Assembly: GCA_023548195.1 (NCBI GenBank)
Contig: JAJHZJ010000413.1
Coordinates: forward strand, 14,071,941 to 14,135,940
Source of the DNA: Bettongia penicillata ogilbyi
Taxonomy: Eukaryota > Chordata > Mammalia > Diprotodontia > Potoroidae
Reading direction: 5' to 3'
DNA: 64,000 nucleotides
The notes under the pieces were generated by a model that was not told where the DNA came from, searched no databases, and was given only the letters and a program-made list of their open reading frames with translations. Positions 40,430 through 53,128 of this stretch are shown in pieces (the first letter of the stretch is position 1; every line of letters starts with the position of its first letter). The translations under genes and the position numbers were made by a program.

Positions 40430-40640
40430 CACTCTCAGAATCCTAGATTTACAGCCGGGAGGGACCCCAGTACTCCAACTCCTTCAGTTTATAGATGAGG
40501 AAACAGAGGCTCAGACAGCTTAATTGGGTTGCCCAATATCACACAGCTATTAAGTATTACAAACAGGAAGGATTTGAACCCAGGCTTTTTGATGCCAAAT
40601 CCGTTGTGCTCTCTATCCACATTACCTCTTTCTGACCTTA
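40430..40640 (-). repeat. MIR-like SINE, antisense
   Basis: TAGATGAGGAAACAGAGGCTC, ATCACACAGCTATTAAG and GATTTGAACCCAGGC. Confidence 0.85.
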
Positions 40641-40769
40641 GAAGACTCATGGTGAAGTGTTTCCCTGCTCTTGGCAGGAAGGTAATAAACTAGAAATGAA
40701 GAATGAGGCATATCTCATCAGACTTAGCCAAGTCTGCTTTCTTTCAATCTACTTCATTACATGTAGAGG

Positions 40770-41012
40770 TTCTGTTGTTCAGTCATTTCAATTAACTCTG
40801 TTCTTTGTGACCCCCTCTGGGGTTTTCTTAGCAAAGATATTGGAGTGGTTTGCCATTTCCTTCTCTAGCTCTTTTTACAGATGAGGAACCTGAGGCACAC
40901 AGAGTTAAGTGACACACCTAGGGTCACAGTAAATGTCTGAGGCCAGATTTGAACATTGGTATTCTTGAGTCCAGGCCCAGTGCGCTATCCACTGCTCCAC
41001 CTAGCTGCCCCA
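40770..41012 (-). repeat. tRNA-derived CORE-SINE, MAR1-type, nearly complete
   Basis: Reverse complement of the full element: tail GTTGTTCAGTCATTTCAATT and TTTGCCATTTCCTTCTCTAG, core GATGAGGAACCTGAGGCAC, head ending CCACCTAGCTGCCCC. Confidence 0.9.
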
Positions 41013-41419
41013 GGCTGACAGCCAGCCTGCTCATTTCTATAATGGAGATATGACATTTTTTGCTAGAAATTTCTTAGTGATTATATTACTGTGGTGGTAA
41101 TATCCTTAACAATCCAAAGGATTGAAAGAAGTACACCTCCCTACCTCAATTTCTAAGTTATAGTTAAGGAATGACAACAGAAATTGATCCAGGGCTTTGC
41201 AAATTTCATTACAAATAAATACCTTAATTGAAACCTACAACAACGTGAGCTATAACTATAATGAAACGATACTGATTCTTGTAGGTGGCTTATGGGAGAC
41301 CAGGCTCATGACTTTCTAGTCACACCCAATGCAGCAGGTTTGAGTGACATTTCCTTTCCACCCAAGGTCATCCTTTAACCCACTACTAATTACTTTCCCA
41401 TTTCCTTTACGTAACAGTA

Positions 41420-41620
41420 GGATCATAGGACTTGGATCTCGAGGGGTCTCAAAGGTCATTAAGTACAATCTTTCATTTTACGAAGGAATAAATTAAGACT
41501 GAGAAGGGTGAAGTGATTTTCAAAGGTGACACAGGGTAAGAAGTGGTGTGTCAGGAATTAAATGAAGATCTCACTCCAAATCCAGTCCTTTTTCAACTAT
41601 ATCACCCTTGCTGTGCTTAT
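41420..41620 (-). repeat. MIR-like SINE, antisense
   Basis: GGTCTCAAAGGTCATTAAG and a diverged core with GAAGGGTGAAGTGATTTTC. Confidence 0.6.
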
Positions 41621-42129
41621 TTCCTTGACATTTTGTTCAGGTCAATAAACTTGTAGCATAGAGGACAGATTCACACACAAAAGCTATATTTAGAAAACAT
41701 CCCAGGTTAGCCAATGGTTTCACAGCTTAAATTATGCAATTTATGAACCAATAAATCTCACTTTGAAAATTGCTAGTAATTTAGCTTTTCCGCCTGCCAC
41801 TAAGTGCTTCTGGGTAATCCTACTTTGGATTTTTAAAAATTAATTTGGTGCTCAAATAAATAACTACTAACCCCAGGGCAAATGTCTTTGTAGTAGTTGG
41901 AGGGGGATTGTTACTTTCTTTTCCCTCCTTGCTTGTTTGCACACTGCTATACCTTGTTACAAGCTATTAAATATTATTTTTCATGTACTGAAGGCAAACA
42001 CATTTTGGTCACAGTTAACAGGCGAAGAGGCAGAATTACCTGAGACTGAAATACAGCTAATGAAAGAAAGGAGAGATTTGTGTGATTAAAGCCTGTACTC
42101 AGCAACCTGCCTCAACCATCTTTAACTGG

Positions 42130-42730
42130 AACAGCATCTTTATCAATGACTTGGAGAAAATTACAGGTGATATCATCATCAAATTTGCAAATGGTACAAA
42201 GCCAGGAGATAACATGTTAGATAACAAGGTCAAGACTCGGAGAGATCTCTACCAACTAGAATAATGGGCCAAACTGAGTAAGATGAAACTTAACGGGGAT
42301 GAATTTTAAGTTAAACACAAGTTTAAAAAAAATTAAAATACACTATAGGTGGATAAAAGTTTCTTTGAACAATATTTGCAAGTGTTGGTGGACTGCAAGC
42401 TCGCTATTAGTCAATGGTATGAGAAAACACTCTAAAAAGCTAATGAAATCTTAGGGTGCATTAAATCAGGGACAGGGGCCAAAGTCAAGCAGAGGATAGT
42501 CCTATTGCCCTCTAGCACAGATAAATCAAAACTGTTGTATTGTGTTCTTTGGGCTGTATGATGTAGGAAGATGGTGCTGGAGAAAAGGGCAACCAAAATG
42601 GTAACAGTACTAACTACAGAATGGGCCATATGAGTATCAGTGGAAATAAATGGAAATGTTCAATCTGCTGAAGGCAAGACTTCAGGAGGGCAGAATGTCG
42701 CACTTTTTTTTCATTATTCCAAAGACTGTT
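42130..42730 (+). repeat. L3/CR1-type LINE relic
   Basis: CATCTTTATCAATGACTTGG, ATCATCAAATTTGCAAATGG, GTTGGTGGACTGCAAGCTCG and AAAGCTAATGAAATCTTAGG follow the CR1 reverse-transcriptase and 3' order, the same clade as the relic at 9.6-11.9 kb. Confidence 0.75.
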
Positions 42731-43199
42731 ACTGGGAAGAGATAATAAGCTTTCTTCTGCTTGACCCCCAAGAGACTTGATGCCTTTCTATCAGTTACTA
42801 ATGTTCCAGAGAAGACTGATGGCCCAGGAGGTAGCTAGTGCTGCCTCACAAAAGGTATTAGTAGCTCAGCACTTGCTGGTGACCTTGTGGAGATTAATCC
42901 ATGTGGAGGTAGAATTTGGATTTTATGGCTTCTGAGAGGTCATCTAATTTGGAGATTCATGACTCCCAACATAACTCAGCTGCTTCTCAGCCTGGATTTT
43001 TTCACCATGCAACATCTCTTCTGCCATACTGCCTTACTCCCATTGGTGAGTTCCTTTGGGGCCCTTCACTTTGGGGAGGGTCTCAGGCTGGCCATGCTTC
43101 ATTCCAGTCCTTGATAATTTTCTGTGAACTTTACCATCGTGCCTCCAGGGGTTACTTTCTTTTCTCACCTACCCCTATTTTCAGCTCCCTTTTTTAACC

Positions 43200-43325
43200 T
43201 GTTATCTTTTCCTATTAGAATGTACACTCCTAACGGTAGAGACTATTTTTATTTTTACTTTTACTTGCATTCCCAGGGCTTAGCACAGTAACTGGAGTAT
43301 AATAAATGCTTTTTACTTGATTTGG
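43200..43325 (+). repeat. L2 3' end
   Basis: AGAATGTACACTCCTAACGG, CATTCCCAGGGCTTAGCACAG and AATAAATGCTTTTTACTTGA. Confidence 0.7.
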
Positions 43326-43499
43326 CAATGGGGCCAGGACATAGACTCTCTTTTTGGTGCATCCATTTTAGGATATCAAATCAACTGCACTCCATTCTAT
43401 TGATCCTTCATAGTGGACTCTCCTTTCCTGGAGTCCAAAAGAGAATGCTGAATTTGACTACACAATGATGAGAGTGAGGGTCTATCTGAGAAGATTTTA

Positions 43500-43700
43500 T
43501 CTCACCTCCAATTTGTTGCATATTTTGTCATTCTCAAAGAGGACCATGACATTAGGGAAATGATGACATGACTTGCAGTTGATTCGGATTTGAGTGAGGG
43601 AGGGCTGTGCAAGATCACCAGCCTCACTTTCTCTTCCTGAGCCATCTGAATCCAGTGGCCAGATATTCATCAGGATGACTGGAGATGGCCCAGGGTGCAA
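43500..43700 (-). repeat. SINE with the 53.5-kb type tail, antisense
   Basis: TTGTCATTCTCAAAGAGGACC, GAAATGATGACATGACTTGC and AGATATTCATCAGGATGACTG are reverse-complement phrases of the SINE at 53.26-53.57 kb. Confidence 0.8.
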
Positions 43701-43984
43701 CAAAGGGTGAGCCCTTTGAAGCTAAGGTCTTTTCAGGCTATGCCCATTCAGCAAATAGGCCCCTTTACTACTAATAATAATGAAAATAAAACTGGGAGGG
43801 GAAGGACCCCCTCTTCTGACCCACCCATCTTGCTGGCCAAAAGAAAAACTGTTACTATTTATATTCACTCTGAGCCAGGAGGGCCCAAAAAATAACCATT
43901 AAGTAGTGCTTGGGCAGGGACCTATTGTCCTATGGATGAGGTCACTCTGGACCTCCAATTTTTATAGCTAGTCCTTTGCTGATA

Positions 43985-44105
43985 GTCTCACTGTTAGACT
44001 ATAAGCACCTTAAGGGCAGGGACTGTTTTTTGCCCTTCTTTATATTCCCAGGGTTTAGCAGTGTCTGGCAGAAAATAAGTAAAAAATGCTTGCTGATTTT
44101 GAAAT
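43985..44105 (+). repeat. L2 3' end
   Basis: GACTATAAGCACCTTAAGGGC and ATTCCCAGGGTTTAGCAGTG, then AAAAAATGCTTGCTGATTTTG. Confidence 0.65.
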
Positions 44106-45639
44106 GAAGATTGCAATGTTCCTTCCTAGAGCAAACTTCATCCAGAAGGATTAAGAAAAGTTGTATCAAGGAATTTGGCATGAAAGGGAGGAGTTATTGG
44201 ATTAAGACAATGAGATTTTTTTTTTTACCGAGGTTAGGCCTAGCTAGACCAAGGAGAAGCGTAAGCGTGTTTCCAGAAAATGTGGCTCAGAGACATAAGA
44301 TTTAAATATTATAGGAACCTTGGAGATTAATAGAGAAATAAACTGTGGCTGAGTCTACTCATTTTAAATTAACATGGAACTCTCAGATTTGGGGGATGAC
44401 TGTAGATTGGTTAAAACTAGCCTCAGTCTGGAAGAGCCATTAATGTGCAGCCAACATGGTTGTTCTAATATTTTTCTCTTTTGATTCTATGGCTACAAAT
44501 TAAAAATATGCCCTTAAACCATGATCAGTTCTATTCTGCCATGTTGATATGATCAGGATTTATAGAAATGTAGAAGATATTGTTTTCCCAATGAATCAAG
44601 AGTTTAATTGGACAAAACTATACAGACTACACTCCTTGGCTAACAGCGCTGAAGGAGGAGGAACCCTGAAATCTCTAAAAAGGTGGAACTAGGAGAAAAC
44701 GATAGCTATTTATGAGAACTGCAGAAAACTTGGTGCTTACCAGGAAAACCCCTTGGGTATTTGATGGAGCATATAACCACTTTCATTAGTAAAGGACATC
44801 TCAATGCCTGGTTCTTCTTATTCAATAGCCTTGGTCTAATAGCTGACAGCTGATTTATGGGGGAATAAAGAGACTAATCATTCTGGTCATCTATCTGGGG
44901 GCTCAGAAATGAAATCTGGTGAATCGGACCACATAGATCATGAAGGAGAAGTTGGCTTAGTGAATTAGCAGTCACAGATATGCTGAGTGCTTAGTTAGTA
45001 TGGGGCACAAAACTACAAATACTTTATATGTATAATTTTGTGCATATTAATGGTAATTTGATAACTCAATGGGTAGGAAGCTGGGAATTCTTCTAGTAGG
45101 TGAAGGTTAATTGTCTTCTTTAGAACTGAGTCATTTTTTCATGTTATCTTGCCAAGCAGACTTAATACCTAAAACCCTCAGATTAATGAAAGATTATTTG
45201 TGACATCTTCTGAAACAGGAAGAGACTATCAAGGCCAAGTCTGTCTTGTTATATAAAAGAAATAACATCAGTAACTGACCCTTTCTAAATACTTATGTAG
45301 TGTGTTTTTCATTCTGAAGTTGGAGTTGGAGACAAAAAGATGCTATCAGTGCTGTCCCAAGTGCCACATTCAGCCTCACTAGAAGGGGAGAGGCAGGTCC
45401 TATAATTTAGGACCTGTTACTTCTCACGTTATAGAAAATTACAATACTTGAAAAATAATAGAAATAAATAACTTTAGAAAATCTGTATTTTTGGATTGAT
45501 TATGGAAAAGAATCTTTCACAGTGTGTCTTGAAATCTCATCAGTTTTTCCCCACCTTATATCCTAAATATAATCAAAGAATCTAAAGCTAGAAGAAAGCT
45601 TAGAGATCATCTCAGTCCCCAGCTTTTTAACTAGGAAGT

Positions 45640-45805
45640 TGTTAACTTAAAGAAAAAAAACCCAGTTTAATAGTTACATTTCAATATAACTAGTATCTTT
45701 TGAAAATCTTTGCATTTTATTTTATGCATTTAAAAACATTATTCTGAGAAGGGGTCCATAGGCTTTACCAGACTTCCAGAAGGGTGCAAGGTACAAAGAA
45801 ATTAA
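45640..45805 (-). repeat. Unclassified dispersed repeat, copy C
   Basis: GAGAAGGGGTCCATAGGCTT and TTTCAATATAACTAGTATC parallel the copy at 7.0 kb. Confidence 0.55.
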
Positions 45806-45844
45806 GGGTCCCTGATCTAGTCCAATTCTCTCACTGTTAAGTGA

Positions 45845-46092
45845 GGGAAGTGGGATGGCATACCATAATTGTGGGGCTGTTTGAAATCCCTGCATTTGAA
45901 TCTTACCTTAGACACTACTAAGCTGTATGACACAAGGTTACTTACTTAACTTACTCAGCCTCAGTTCCCTCATCTGTAAATTGGAGACAGTGCCTACCAG
46001 AAAGGGTTATATTAAAGATCAAGTGAAATATAGTATGCAAATACTTTACAAACCTGAAAGCATTATAAAAATGTGAACAATTATTATTGCTG
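45845..46092 (+). repeat. CORE-SINE
   Basis: TTTGAATCTTACCTTAGACAC, CAGTTCCCTCATCTGTAAAT and a tail ending ACAATTATTATTGCTG. Confidence 0.75.
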
Positions 46093-46844
46093 TCTAAGGT
46101 GAAAATGGGTAGCAGAACTGGGATCTGAATCTTTATTCTCTGACTTCAGATCCAGGTCTTAAGTCATTACACATGACAGACTCAGAAAATTCACCTCGGC
46201 AGTGACAAGAGATTTGTTTTCAGGTCCCTTACAACCTAGTGTGCTCTCAAACCAGGGTACTGCTCAGTTTTTGGCAGTTTCTTGATAACATGTAGGTCAA
46301 CTGAGAACATGCCAAGCAAACTTCATTTGGTATTAGAATAAGGTACACTGAGAGTAAAATTGGTCTGAAGGATAGTAAAAGTGAAAAGCTCTTTCAAAAA
46401 GTTGCTTAAATACAAAATGCTGAAGAAGTTCCATATGTACACACATACACCAACAGAAAACACAATCAGTTTAGGGCAGATCTTCAGGACTCTTTTTCCC
46501 TTCTCCCTTCTGCCACTTTTGGCTATGTTTTGGCTCATCAGTATCTCTCCTGGGACCAAGGGAGTGGATTGGAGAAGAGAAGAAAGTCACACCAGTCAAA
46601 TCTTTTCTTTGTTAATATCTTTGGTGAAATTTTATGGGTAATGAAATAAAAATTAATTCATAAAATGAAGTGGGTTTCTAAAATGTCAGTAGATTTTGTA
46701 TTCTCTGTGTTGTCTTATGAAAAACTGGGAACTTGTTGAACTTTGTTTCCCTTTTAGCGTGAATCATTTTTACCAACTTAAGAAGGCATGACAGAGGCAT
46801 TCACAGAACTATGAGTGAAGAATTTCAGAGATCATCCTTTTTAG

Positions 46845-47045
46845 TTAGCCGTTTTTCAGTAATGTCCAACTCTTCATGACTCCATTGGGAGTTTGCTTAG
46901 TAGAAATACTAAGTTTCTCATTTCCTTTTCCAGCTAATTTTACAGATGAGGAAACTGAGGCCAACAGGGCTAAGTGCCTTGCACAATTAGTAAATGTCTG
47001 AGACCTCAGACTCCAGTCTAGGCACTTTATCCATTGTGTTTGCTA
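46845..47045 (-). repeat. tRNA-derived CORE-SINE, MAR1-type, antisense
   Basis: TCCAACTCTTCATGACTCCA, TCATTTCCTTTTCCAGC, ACAGATGAGGAAACTGAGGC and CACTTTATCCATTGTG in reverse order. Confidence 0.85.
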
Positions 47046-47174
47046 GATCCCCTAGAGATCATCCAGTCTCACTAAATATTGACCGAGAATCCTCTTTTCC
47101 AACACTTCAAAATGGTCATCCAAGTACTTGCTTGAGACATCTGATGAAGGGGAAACTCACTACCAGCAATGTGT

Positions 47175-47360
47175 GATGCTGTGGGAAAAGAGCTAGACAG
47201 GACCTGACTTTAAATCCTGGCTCTGTACTTATTGCCTATGTAACCTTGGGCAAGGCCTTTATCTTCTCTGGGCCTTAGTTCCTTTATCTACAAACCAAGA
47301 ACTTGGCCTAGTTGACCCTAGAGTTGCCTTCAGCTTCTGATCAATGGTCCTATGGTCCCA
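47175..47360 (+). repeat. MIR-like SINE
   Basis: AATCCTGGCTCTGTACTTAT, AACCTTGGGCAAGGCCTTT and GGCCTTAGTTCCTTTATC. Confidence 0.75.
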
Positions 47361-47623
47361 AGGCATCCCATTCTACTTCTGAACAACTTTGAACCTGCCT
47401 ACACCTCCCACCCATTGCTCCTAGTTGGACCCATTGAGGCTATATTTGTATTCCTTCTTCCAAATGATAGTCATTCCAATACTTTAAGACAGTAAGCCCC
47501 CAATTAAGCCTTTTCCTTTCCAGGCTAAACATTGACAGTTTCTTCGAATAATTCTAATGAAACCTGGCCTCAGTGCCCTTGACTATTCCCACTGGTCCTT
47601 TTCAATATGGTTGCTTGCTTCTA

Positions 47624-47872
<249 letters not shown>

Positions 47873-47939
47873 TCAGTACCATTCTGAATGCAAGGAACAA
47901 AAAGGGAGGTCATAAGGTACCTTTACAAAGAATAATAAG

Positions 47940-48009
47940 AGAGGAAAAAAGAAAGAAAGGGAAGGAGGAAGGAGGAAAGGAAGGAAGAGAGAAGAGAAAG
48001 AAGGAAGGA
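47940..48009 (+). repeat. GA-rich purine tract
   Basis: Imperfect GAAA, GGAA and GGAGGAA units over about 70 bp, next to the exon 20 acceptor side. Confidence 0.9.
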
Positions 48010-49309
48010 ATTCAAGAATTCAAACTCAAGCCTTCCTGACTGAAATTTTAGAACTCTATTCATTACCCACCACATTGCTTCAATTAACCATTTGGATATT
48101 TCTAAATTTAAGACCTGTCAGGATGATGTAGCAATGACATGTTGATGGATTTTTCATATTTCCTCTTGTCTTATGCTGTTGATGAGCACTCTCAAAGTCT
48201 TATTTACTACAGATTAAAAGGGTAACAGGGCAACCCAAGGAAAATTTTGGTGCTTTGGGACCTGAGGTTGACAGTGTATTCATCCCATCAGGCTGGTTTG
48301 AAGGCACTAACTCAAATGCAGTCAGCCAAACTGAAGCGATGGGGTAAGTATTTTAAGGGTCTTAACTGTATCAAACAAGTAAACTTTATTTGGCATATAT
48401 TTTATATTTATTTATTTACATGTTTCTTTTCCCTACAAAATGTAGGCTCCTTGATGGGAGAGTGATCCCCTATTTGAAAAAGGCAAAAAATGATTTAAAG
48501 GAACCCAAATTCACACTTATCAAGGATTTCATTAGAGAGCCAGAAGCAATTATCTGTTTTCCTGGGGCTGTGGAGGGAGGAGGAACTGGGGAAGGGGAAG
48601 GAGGAAGTGGGGGGTGGGGGAGGAAGGTGTGTGAACTTTCCCACATCCCTTTGATGAGAAAACCAGGCAGTTATACACAGTGTTACACCTACACCCATTC
48701 ACCAAGAATTGCCAAATCAGGGTCCTGAATTTGATACCAATAGATGAAATGTGTAATTTATTTAACTTTCCTACCATTCTTGGACAGAGAAACCTGCCCC
48801 TTAGAAAGAAAAAACCCTGCTCTAATAAGAAAAAGAGAGCCCTAAATTTTCATTCTTAAATTCTAGGACTTTTGCTTCAAAGTTCGAATGGTAGATAGAA
48901 GACTGATTCTGTCGCACCACAGCCACTGCCCAGAGACAGAGGAGAGGCCAGCTGGTCTGCTAGTGTTTTGAGCAGACCCTGCATGGTCAAGTTTTGTTCT
49001 TGGCTCCCCCAGTGATTTGGGCTCAACTCAAATTCTGTCCTTTTGGGTTTTGTTGTTTGATTTTCAGCTCTGAAACAGCTACGATGTCCCTCCCTCCCTG
49101 GTATGTTGTGAATATCAATGCCCTACTAACAGCTAAATGGCACCCAGTAATTTCCTTTCAGTGGAATTGAAAATTCTGGTCTTTTGATGTTATCTATATT
49201 CAGCCCTAATTCCATCTCCTCCAAAAAGCCTTGCCTGACCTCCAAACTGAGAGTGACCTTTCGCTCTATAACTCTTCCATCCCATTTTGCACCATTTTGA
49301 TCATGCCTG

Positions 49310-49700
49310 GGCCAGTGAATGGGCTTGGAGTCAGAAAAATCTGAATTCAAATCCAGCCAATATCACATCAGATACTTACCATCTATGTGATTTTGGGCAA
49401 GTCCAAAGGTAGCTTCTTCTACCATAAATTGGGACAAATAATAGCACCTACCTCACTGGAAAAGACCCTGATGTTGGAAAAGATTGAAGGCAAAAGGAAA
49501 ATGGATAGATAGGATGATCATGGAAACAATGAAAATGAACTTGGACAGACTTTGGGAAATAGTGGAGAACAGAAAAGCCTGGCTTGCTATGGTCCATGGG
49601 ATCATACAGAGTTACACACAACTAAATGGCTGAACATGACAACAAAACCACACAAGGTTGTTGTAAGGATTAAATAAGATATTTGTAAAGAACTTAGCAT
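49310..49700 (+). mobile_element. BovB/RTE 3' end inserted in a CORE-SINE
   Basis: SINE core (GAATTCAAATCCAGCC ... GCACCTACCTCAC) runs to about 49458. There follows CTGGAAAAGACCCTGATGTT, AAAGATTGAAGGCAAAAGGA, AACTTGGACAGACTTTGGG and CTTGCTATGGTCCATGGGAT, which is the 3' end of a BovB-type RTE LINE. The SINE resumes at about 49655 with AAGGTTGTTGTAAGGATTAA. Confidence 0.8.
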
Positions 49701-50049
49701 ATGGAAGGTGTTATTGAAATAATTTTTCCTTTTCTAATATACACTTGGCACATAGTAGGTGTTATGTAGTCTCCTTTCTAATGTCAAGGCTCATGTCATA
49801 GCTACAGTTTGCATATCTTCTACTTCTGATCCCATAAATCCCTAATATAGTTTTTGATTTGAACTGAGATAAGGTGAACTGTGTAACTACTGTAGGTGTA
49901 AGAACAAGTCCTGGCTCTGATATGCAACATATGTGTGACCCTGAGTAAGTCATTTTCTCTCCATGGCCCACACTTTTCTTGGCTATAATATAGGTTAGGG
50001 CTAGATGATTTCTAAGGTTTGCCTTATGTTCCTATAAATTACTTTAGAC

Positions 50050-50165
50050 TTAAAGCTACAAGGGACCCCAAGCAGACATCTCGTCCAACTTTCTCATTTT
50101 ACGGATAAGGAAACTGAGACCAAGGGAGGTTAAGGTCACACATCGAAGAAAGGATTTAGTCGACT
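50050..50165 (-). repeat. MIR-like SINE fragment, antisense
   Basis: AAGGGACCCCAAGCAGACAT, TACGGATAAGGAAACTGAG and GGAGGTTAAGGTCACACAT. Confidence 0.65.
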
Positions 50166-51444
50166 TCCTTGTCTTGACTGTCACGCTAGGCTATGAAATC
50201 CTTGAGAAAAGACACAGTTTCTGAGCACTAAAGATGTTTACTGAGTGGTAAATGAATGAAATCAGTACCCACTGAAGTCAATTGGGATGACTATTTTCCT
50301 AGGTAGGGGGGATATATCCTTAGAAGTTGGTTTTGATTTTTTTTTAAATATAAATTTATTTATTTAACTTTTTACATTCATTTTCACAAAATTTTGGGTT
50401 CCAAATTTTCTCCCCATTTATCCCCTCCCCTCACCCCAATACACCGAGCATTCTAATTTTCCCTATCTCCAATCTGCCCTCTCTTCTGTCATCCCTCGCT
50501 TCTCTTGTCCCCATCTTCTCTTTTGTCCTGTAGGGCCAGATGACTTTCTATTTCCCATTAACTGTATTTCTTATTTCCTAGTAGCAAGAACAATACTCAA
50601 CAGTTGTTCCTAAAACTTTGAGTTCCAAATTCTCCCCATCCCTCCCTCCCCACCCATTCCCTTTGGGAAGGCAGGCAATTCAATATAGGCCATATCTGTG
50701 TAGTTTTGCAAATGACTTCAGTAATAGTCATGTTGTGTAAGACTAACTATATTCCCTTCATCCTATCCTGCCCCCCATTGTTTCTATTCTGTCTTTTGAT
50801 CCTGTCCCTCCCCAAGAGTGTTGACTTCAAATTGCTCCCTCCTCCCATTGTCCTCCCTTCCATCATCCCCCCCACCCTGCTTATCTCCTTCTCTCCCACT
50901 TTCCTGTATTGTAAGATAGGTTTTCATACCAAAATGAGAGTGCATTTTATTCCTTCCTTTAGTCGAATGTGATGAGGGTAAACTTCATGTTTTTTTTTCT
51001 CTCAGCTCTCCTCTTTTCCCCTCCACTAAATAGTCTCCTGTTTGTCTCTTGAATGAGAGATAATTTACCCCATTCCATTTCACCCTCTCTCCTCCCACTA
51101 CATTTCTCTCTTACCATTTACCTTAATTTCTTTTAAGATATGTTCCCAACCTATTCAATTCACTCTGTGCTCTCTGTCTCTGTATGTGCGTGCATGTGTG
51201 TATGTGTGCGCACGCACATGTGTACATGTGTGTGCGTATATGTGTGTGTGGTCCCACCAACTACCCAGATACTGAAAAGTTTCAAGAGTTACAAATATTG
51301 TCTTTCCATGTAGGAATGTAAACAGCTCACCTTTGGTAAGTCCCTTATGACTTCTCTTTGCTGTTTACTTTTTCATGCTTCTTCTCATTCTTGTGTTTGA
51401 AAGTCAAATTTTCTTGTCAGCTCTGGTCTTTTCATCAAGAATGC

Positions 51445-52450
51445 TTAAAAGTCCTCTGTTTCATTGAAAGACCATATTTTCCCCTTAAGTATTATACTCA
51501 GTTTTGCTGGGTAGGTGATTCTTGGTTTGAGTCCTAGTTCCTTTGACTTCTGGACTATCCTATTCCATGCCCTCCATCCCTTAATGTAGAAGCTGCTAGA
51601 TCTTGTGTTATCCTGATTGTATTTCCACAATACTTAAATTGTTTCTTTCTAGCTACTTGCAATATTTTATCCTTGACCTGGGAATTCTGGAATTTGGCCA
51701 CAATGTTCCTAGAAGTTTCTCTTTTTGGGTGTCTTTCAGGCGGTGATCGGTGGATTCCTTCAAAACTCATTTTGCCCTCTGGTTCTAGAATCTCAGGGCA
51801 GTTTTCCTTGATAATTTCATGAAAGATGATGTCTAGGCTCTTTTTTTGATCATGGTTTTCAGGTAGTCCCATAATTTTTAAATTGTCTCTCCTGGATCTA
51901 TTTTCCAGGTCAGTTGTTTTTCCCATGAGATATTTCACATTCTCTTCCATTTTTTCATTCTTTTGGTTTTGTTTTATGATTTCTTGGTTTCTCAGAAAGT
52001 CAGCCTCCATCTGTTCCATTCTAATTTTGAGAGAACTATTTTCTTCAGTGATCTTTTGAACCTCTTTTTCTATTTGGCTAATTTTGCTTTTGAAAGCATT
52101 CTTCTCCTCATTGGCTTTTTGAACCTCTTTTGCGAATTGAGTGAGCCTGTTTTTCAAGGTGTTATTTTCTTCAGCATTTTTTTGGGTCTCCTTTACCAAG
52201 GTATTTTTCATGCTTTTCTTGCATCTCTCTCATTTCTCTTCCCAGTTTTTCCTCCACCTGTCTAATTTGATTTTCAAAATCCTTTGTGAGCTCTTCCATG
52301 GCCTGAGCCCTGGGGTACAGAGGCCTTGACTTCTATATCTTTCCCTGATGGTAAGCATTGATCCTCCTCATCAGAAATGAAAGGTGGAAACATCTGTTCC
52401 CCAAGAAAGTAGCCTTCTATGGTCTTATTTTTCTTTCCTTTTCTGGACAT
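51445..52450 (-). pseudogene. HAL1 ORF1 remnant (L1 ORF1p-like RNA-binding protein)
   Basis: The probable start is ATG at 52450 (MSRKGKKNKT). The main open stretch, 52211-51555, gives about 218 residues: a heptad-rich coiled coil over the first 100 or so (repeated EVQK, EEN and Q patterns), then ENRSRRDNLKIMGLPE, the hallmark entry to the ORF1p RRM domain, and a C-terminal domain. The C-terminal end (PRITYPAKLSI, stop at 51445) lies in another frame. Frameshifts near 52315, 52205 and 51575 break it, so it is not a working gene. ORF1p of L1 is a trimeric nucleic-acid chaperone that coats element RNA. Confidence 0.85.
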
Positions 52451-52559
52451 TTTCCCAGTCAGTTACTTGACTTCTGAGATTCCTCTGCCCCCTCCCCTCC
52501 CACCCACCCCCCGCCTAGATCTGCCCAGCTAGTGCTTGGGGTCTGAGATTCAAATGCTG

Positions 52560-53128
52560 CTCCCCAGCCTCAGGGCTTTCAGTGGTGGGCGCAGCTGCTA
52601 TTCAATGTGAGCTTAAGTTCTGGTGCTCAGGTGGGGACAGGGCCGCCTCCCAGTCTCAGTTCCCTCAGGGGGTTTATACGGAGACCTTGAGTAATGGAGC
52701 GGAGCTCCTGTCTGCTCCGGGAGCACCACTGCCTCTGCCGCTTCCTCCCCAAGGGGGCCTGAGTTATGGAGATACCCCGCTCCCCTCTCAGCCAGCCCAG
52801 AAGTCTTTCTCACTGACCTGTAGTGCCTGTGGGTGGAGGGACCTTCGCAGCCGCTGGAGAGTCCGTCCCTAAAGCCTGCTCAGATCTGCTCCTCTCGGGC
52901 CATGTGGCCAGGGCAGGGCAGGGCTGGGCTCTGCTGTCCAGTGCATGACAGACCTTGGGGGTTAGTTTTTCAGGGCTCTCTGAAACAGAAATCTCCTCCA
53001 CTGCGTTGCTGCATGGCTTGCACTGCTCCAGAATTTGTGGGGAGTTCTTTTTACAGAAAATTTATGGGCTGTGGGTTCGGAGCTAGCATACTTGAATCTT
53101 TCTACTTCGCCATCTTGGCTCCTCCCGT
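52560..53128 (-). promoter_or_regulatory. HAL1 5' region, probable internal promoter
   Basis: GC- and CpG-richer than its surroundings (for example GGAGCGGAGCTCC at 52697 and CTTCGCAGCCGCTGG at 52843), with AAGATGGCG near the 5' end. In L1 elements this zone is the internal RNA polymerase II promoter, with YY1 fixing the start. It is on the same strand as EGFR and about 5.3 kb upstream of exon 20, so it could in principle drive an aberrant EGFR transcript. Activity is inferred, not shown. Confidence 0.5.

Noticed and set aside
40960..41012. tRNA-like sequences at SINE heads
   Set aside because: They are tRNA-derived SINE promoters with diverged boxes, not functional tRNA genes.
48390..48728. 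A 112-residue plus-strand open frame with a Gly-rich run
   Set aside because: The Gly run comes from a local GGA/GGG purine tract; no family match and no gene context.
50338..51444. Search for L1 ORF2 between HAL1 ORF1 and its 3' end
   Set aside because: No reverse-transcriptase or endonuclease motif in any minus-strand frame; the interval is 3' UTR.
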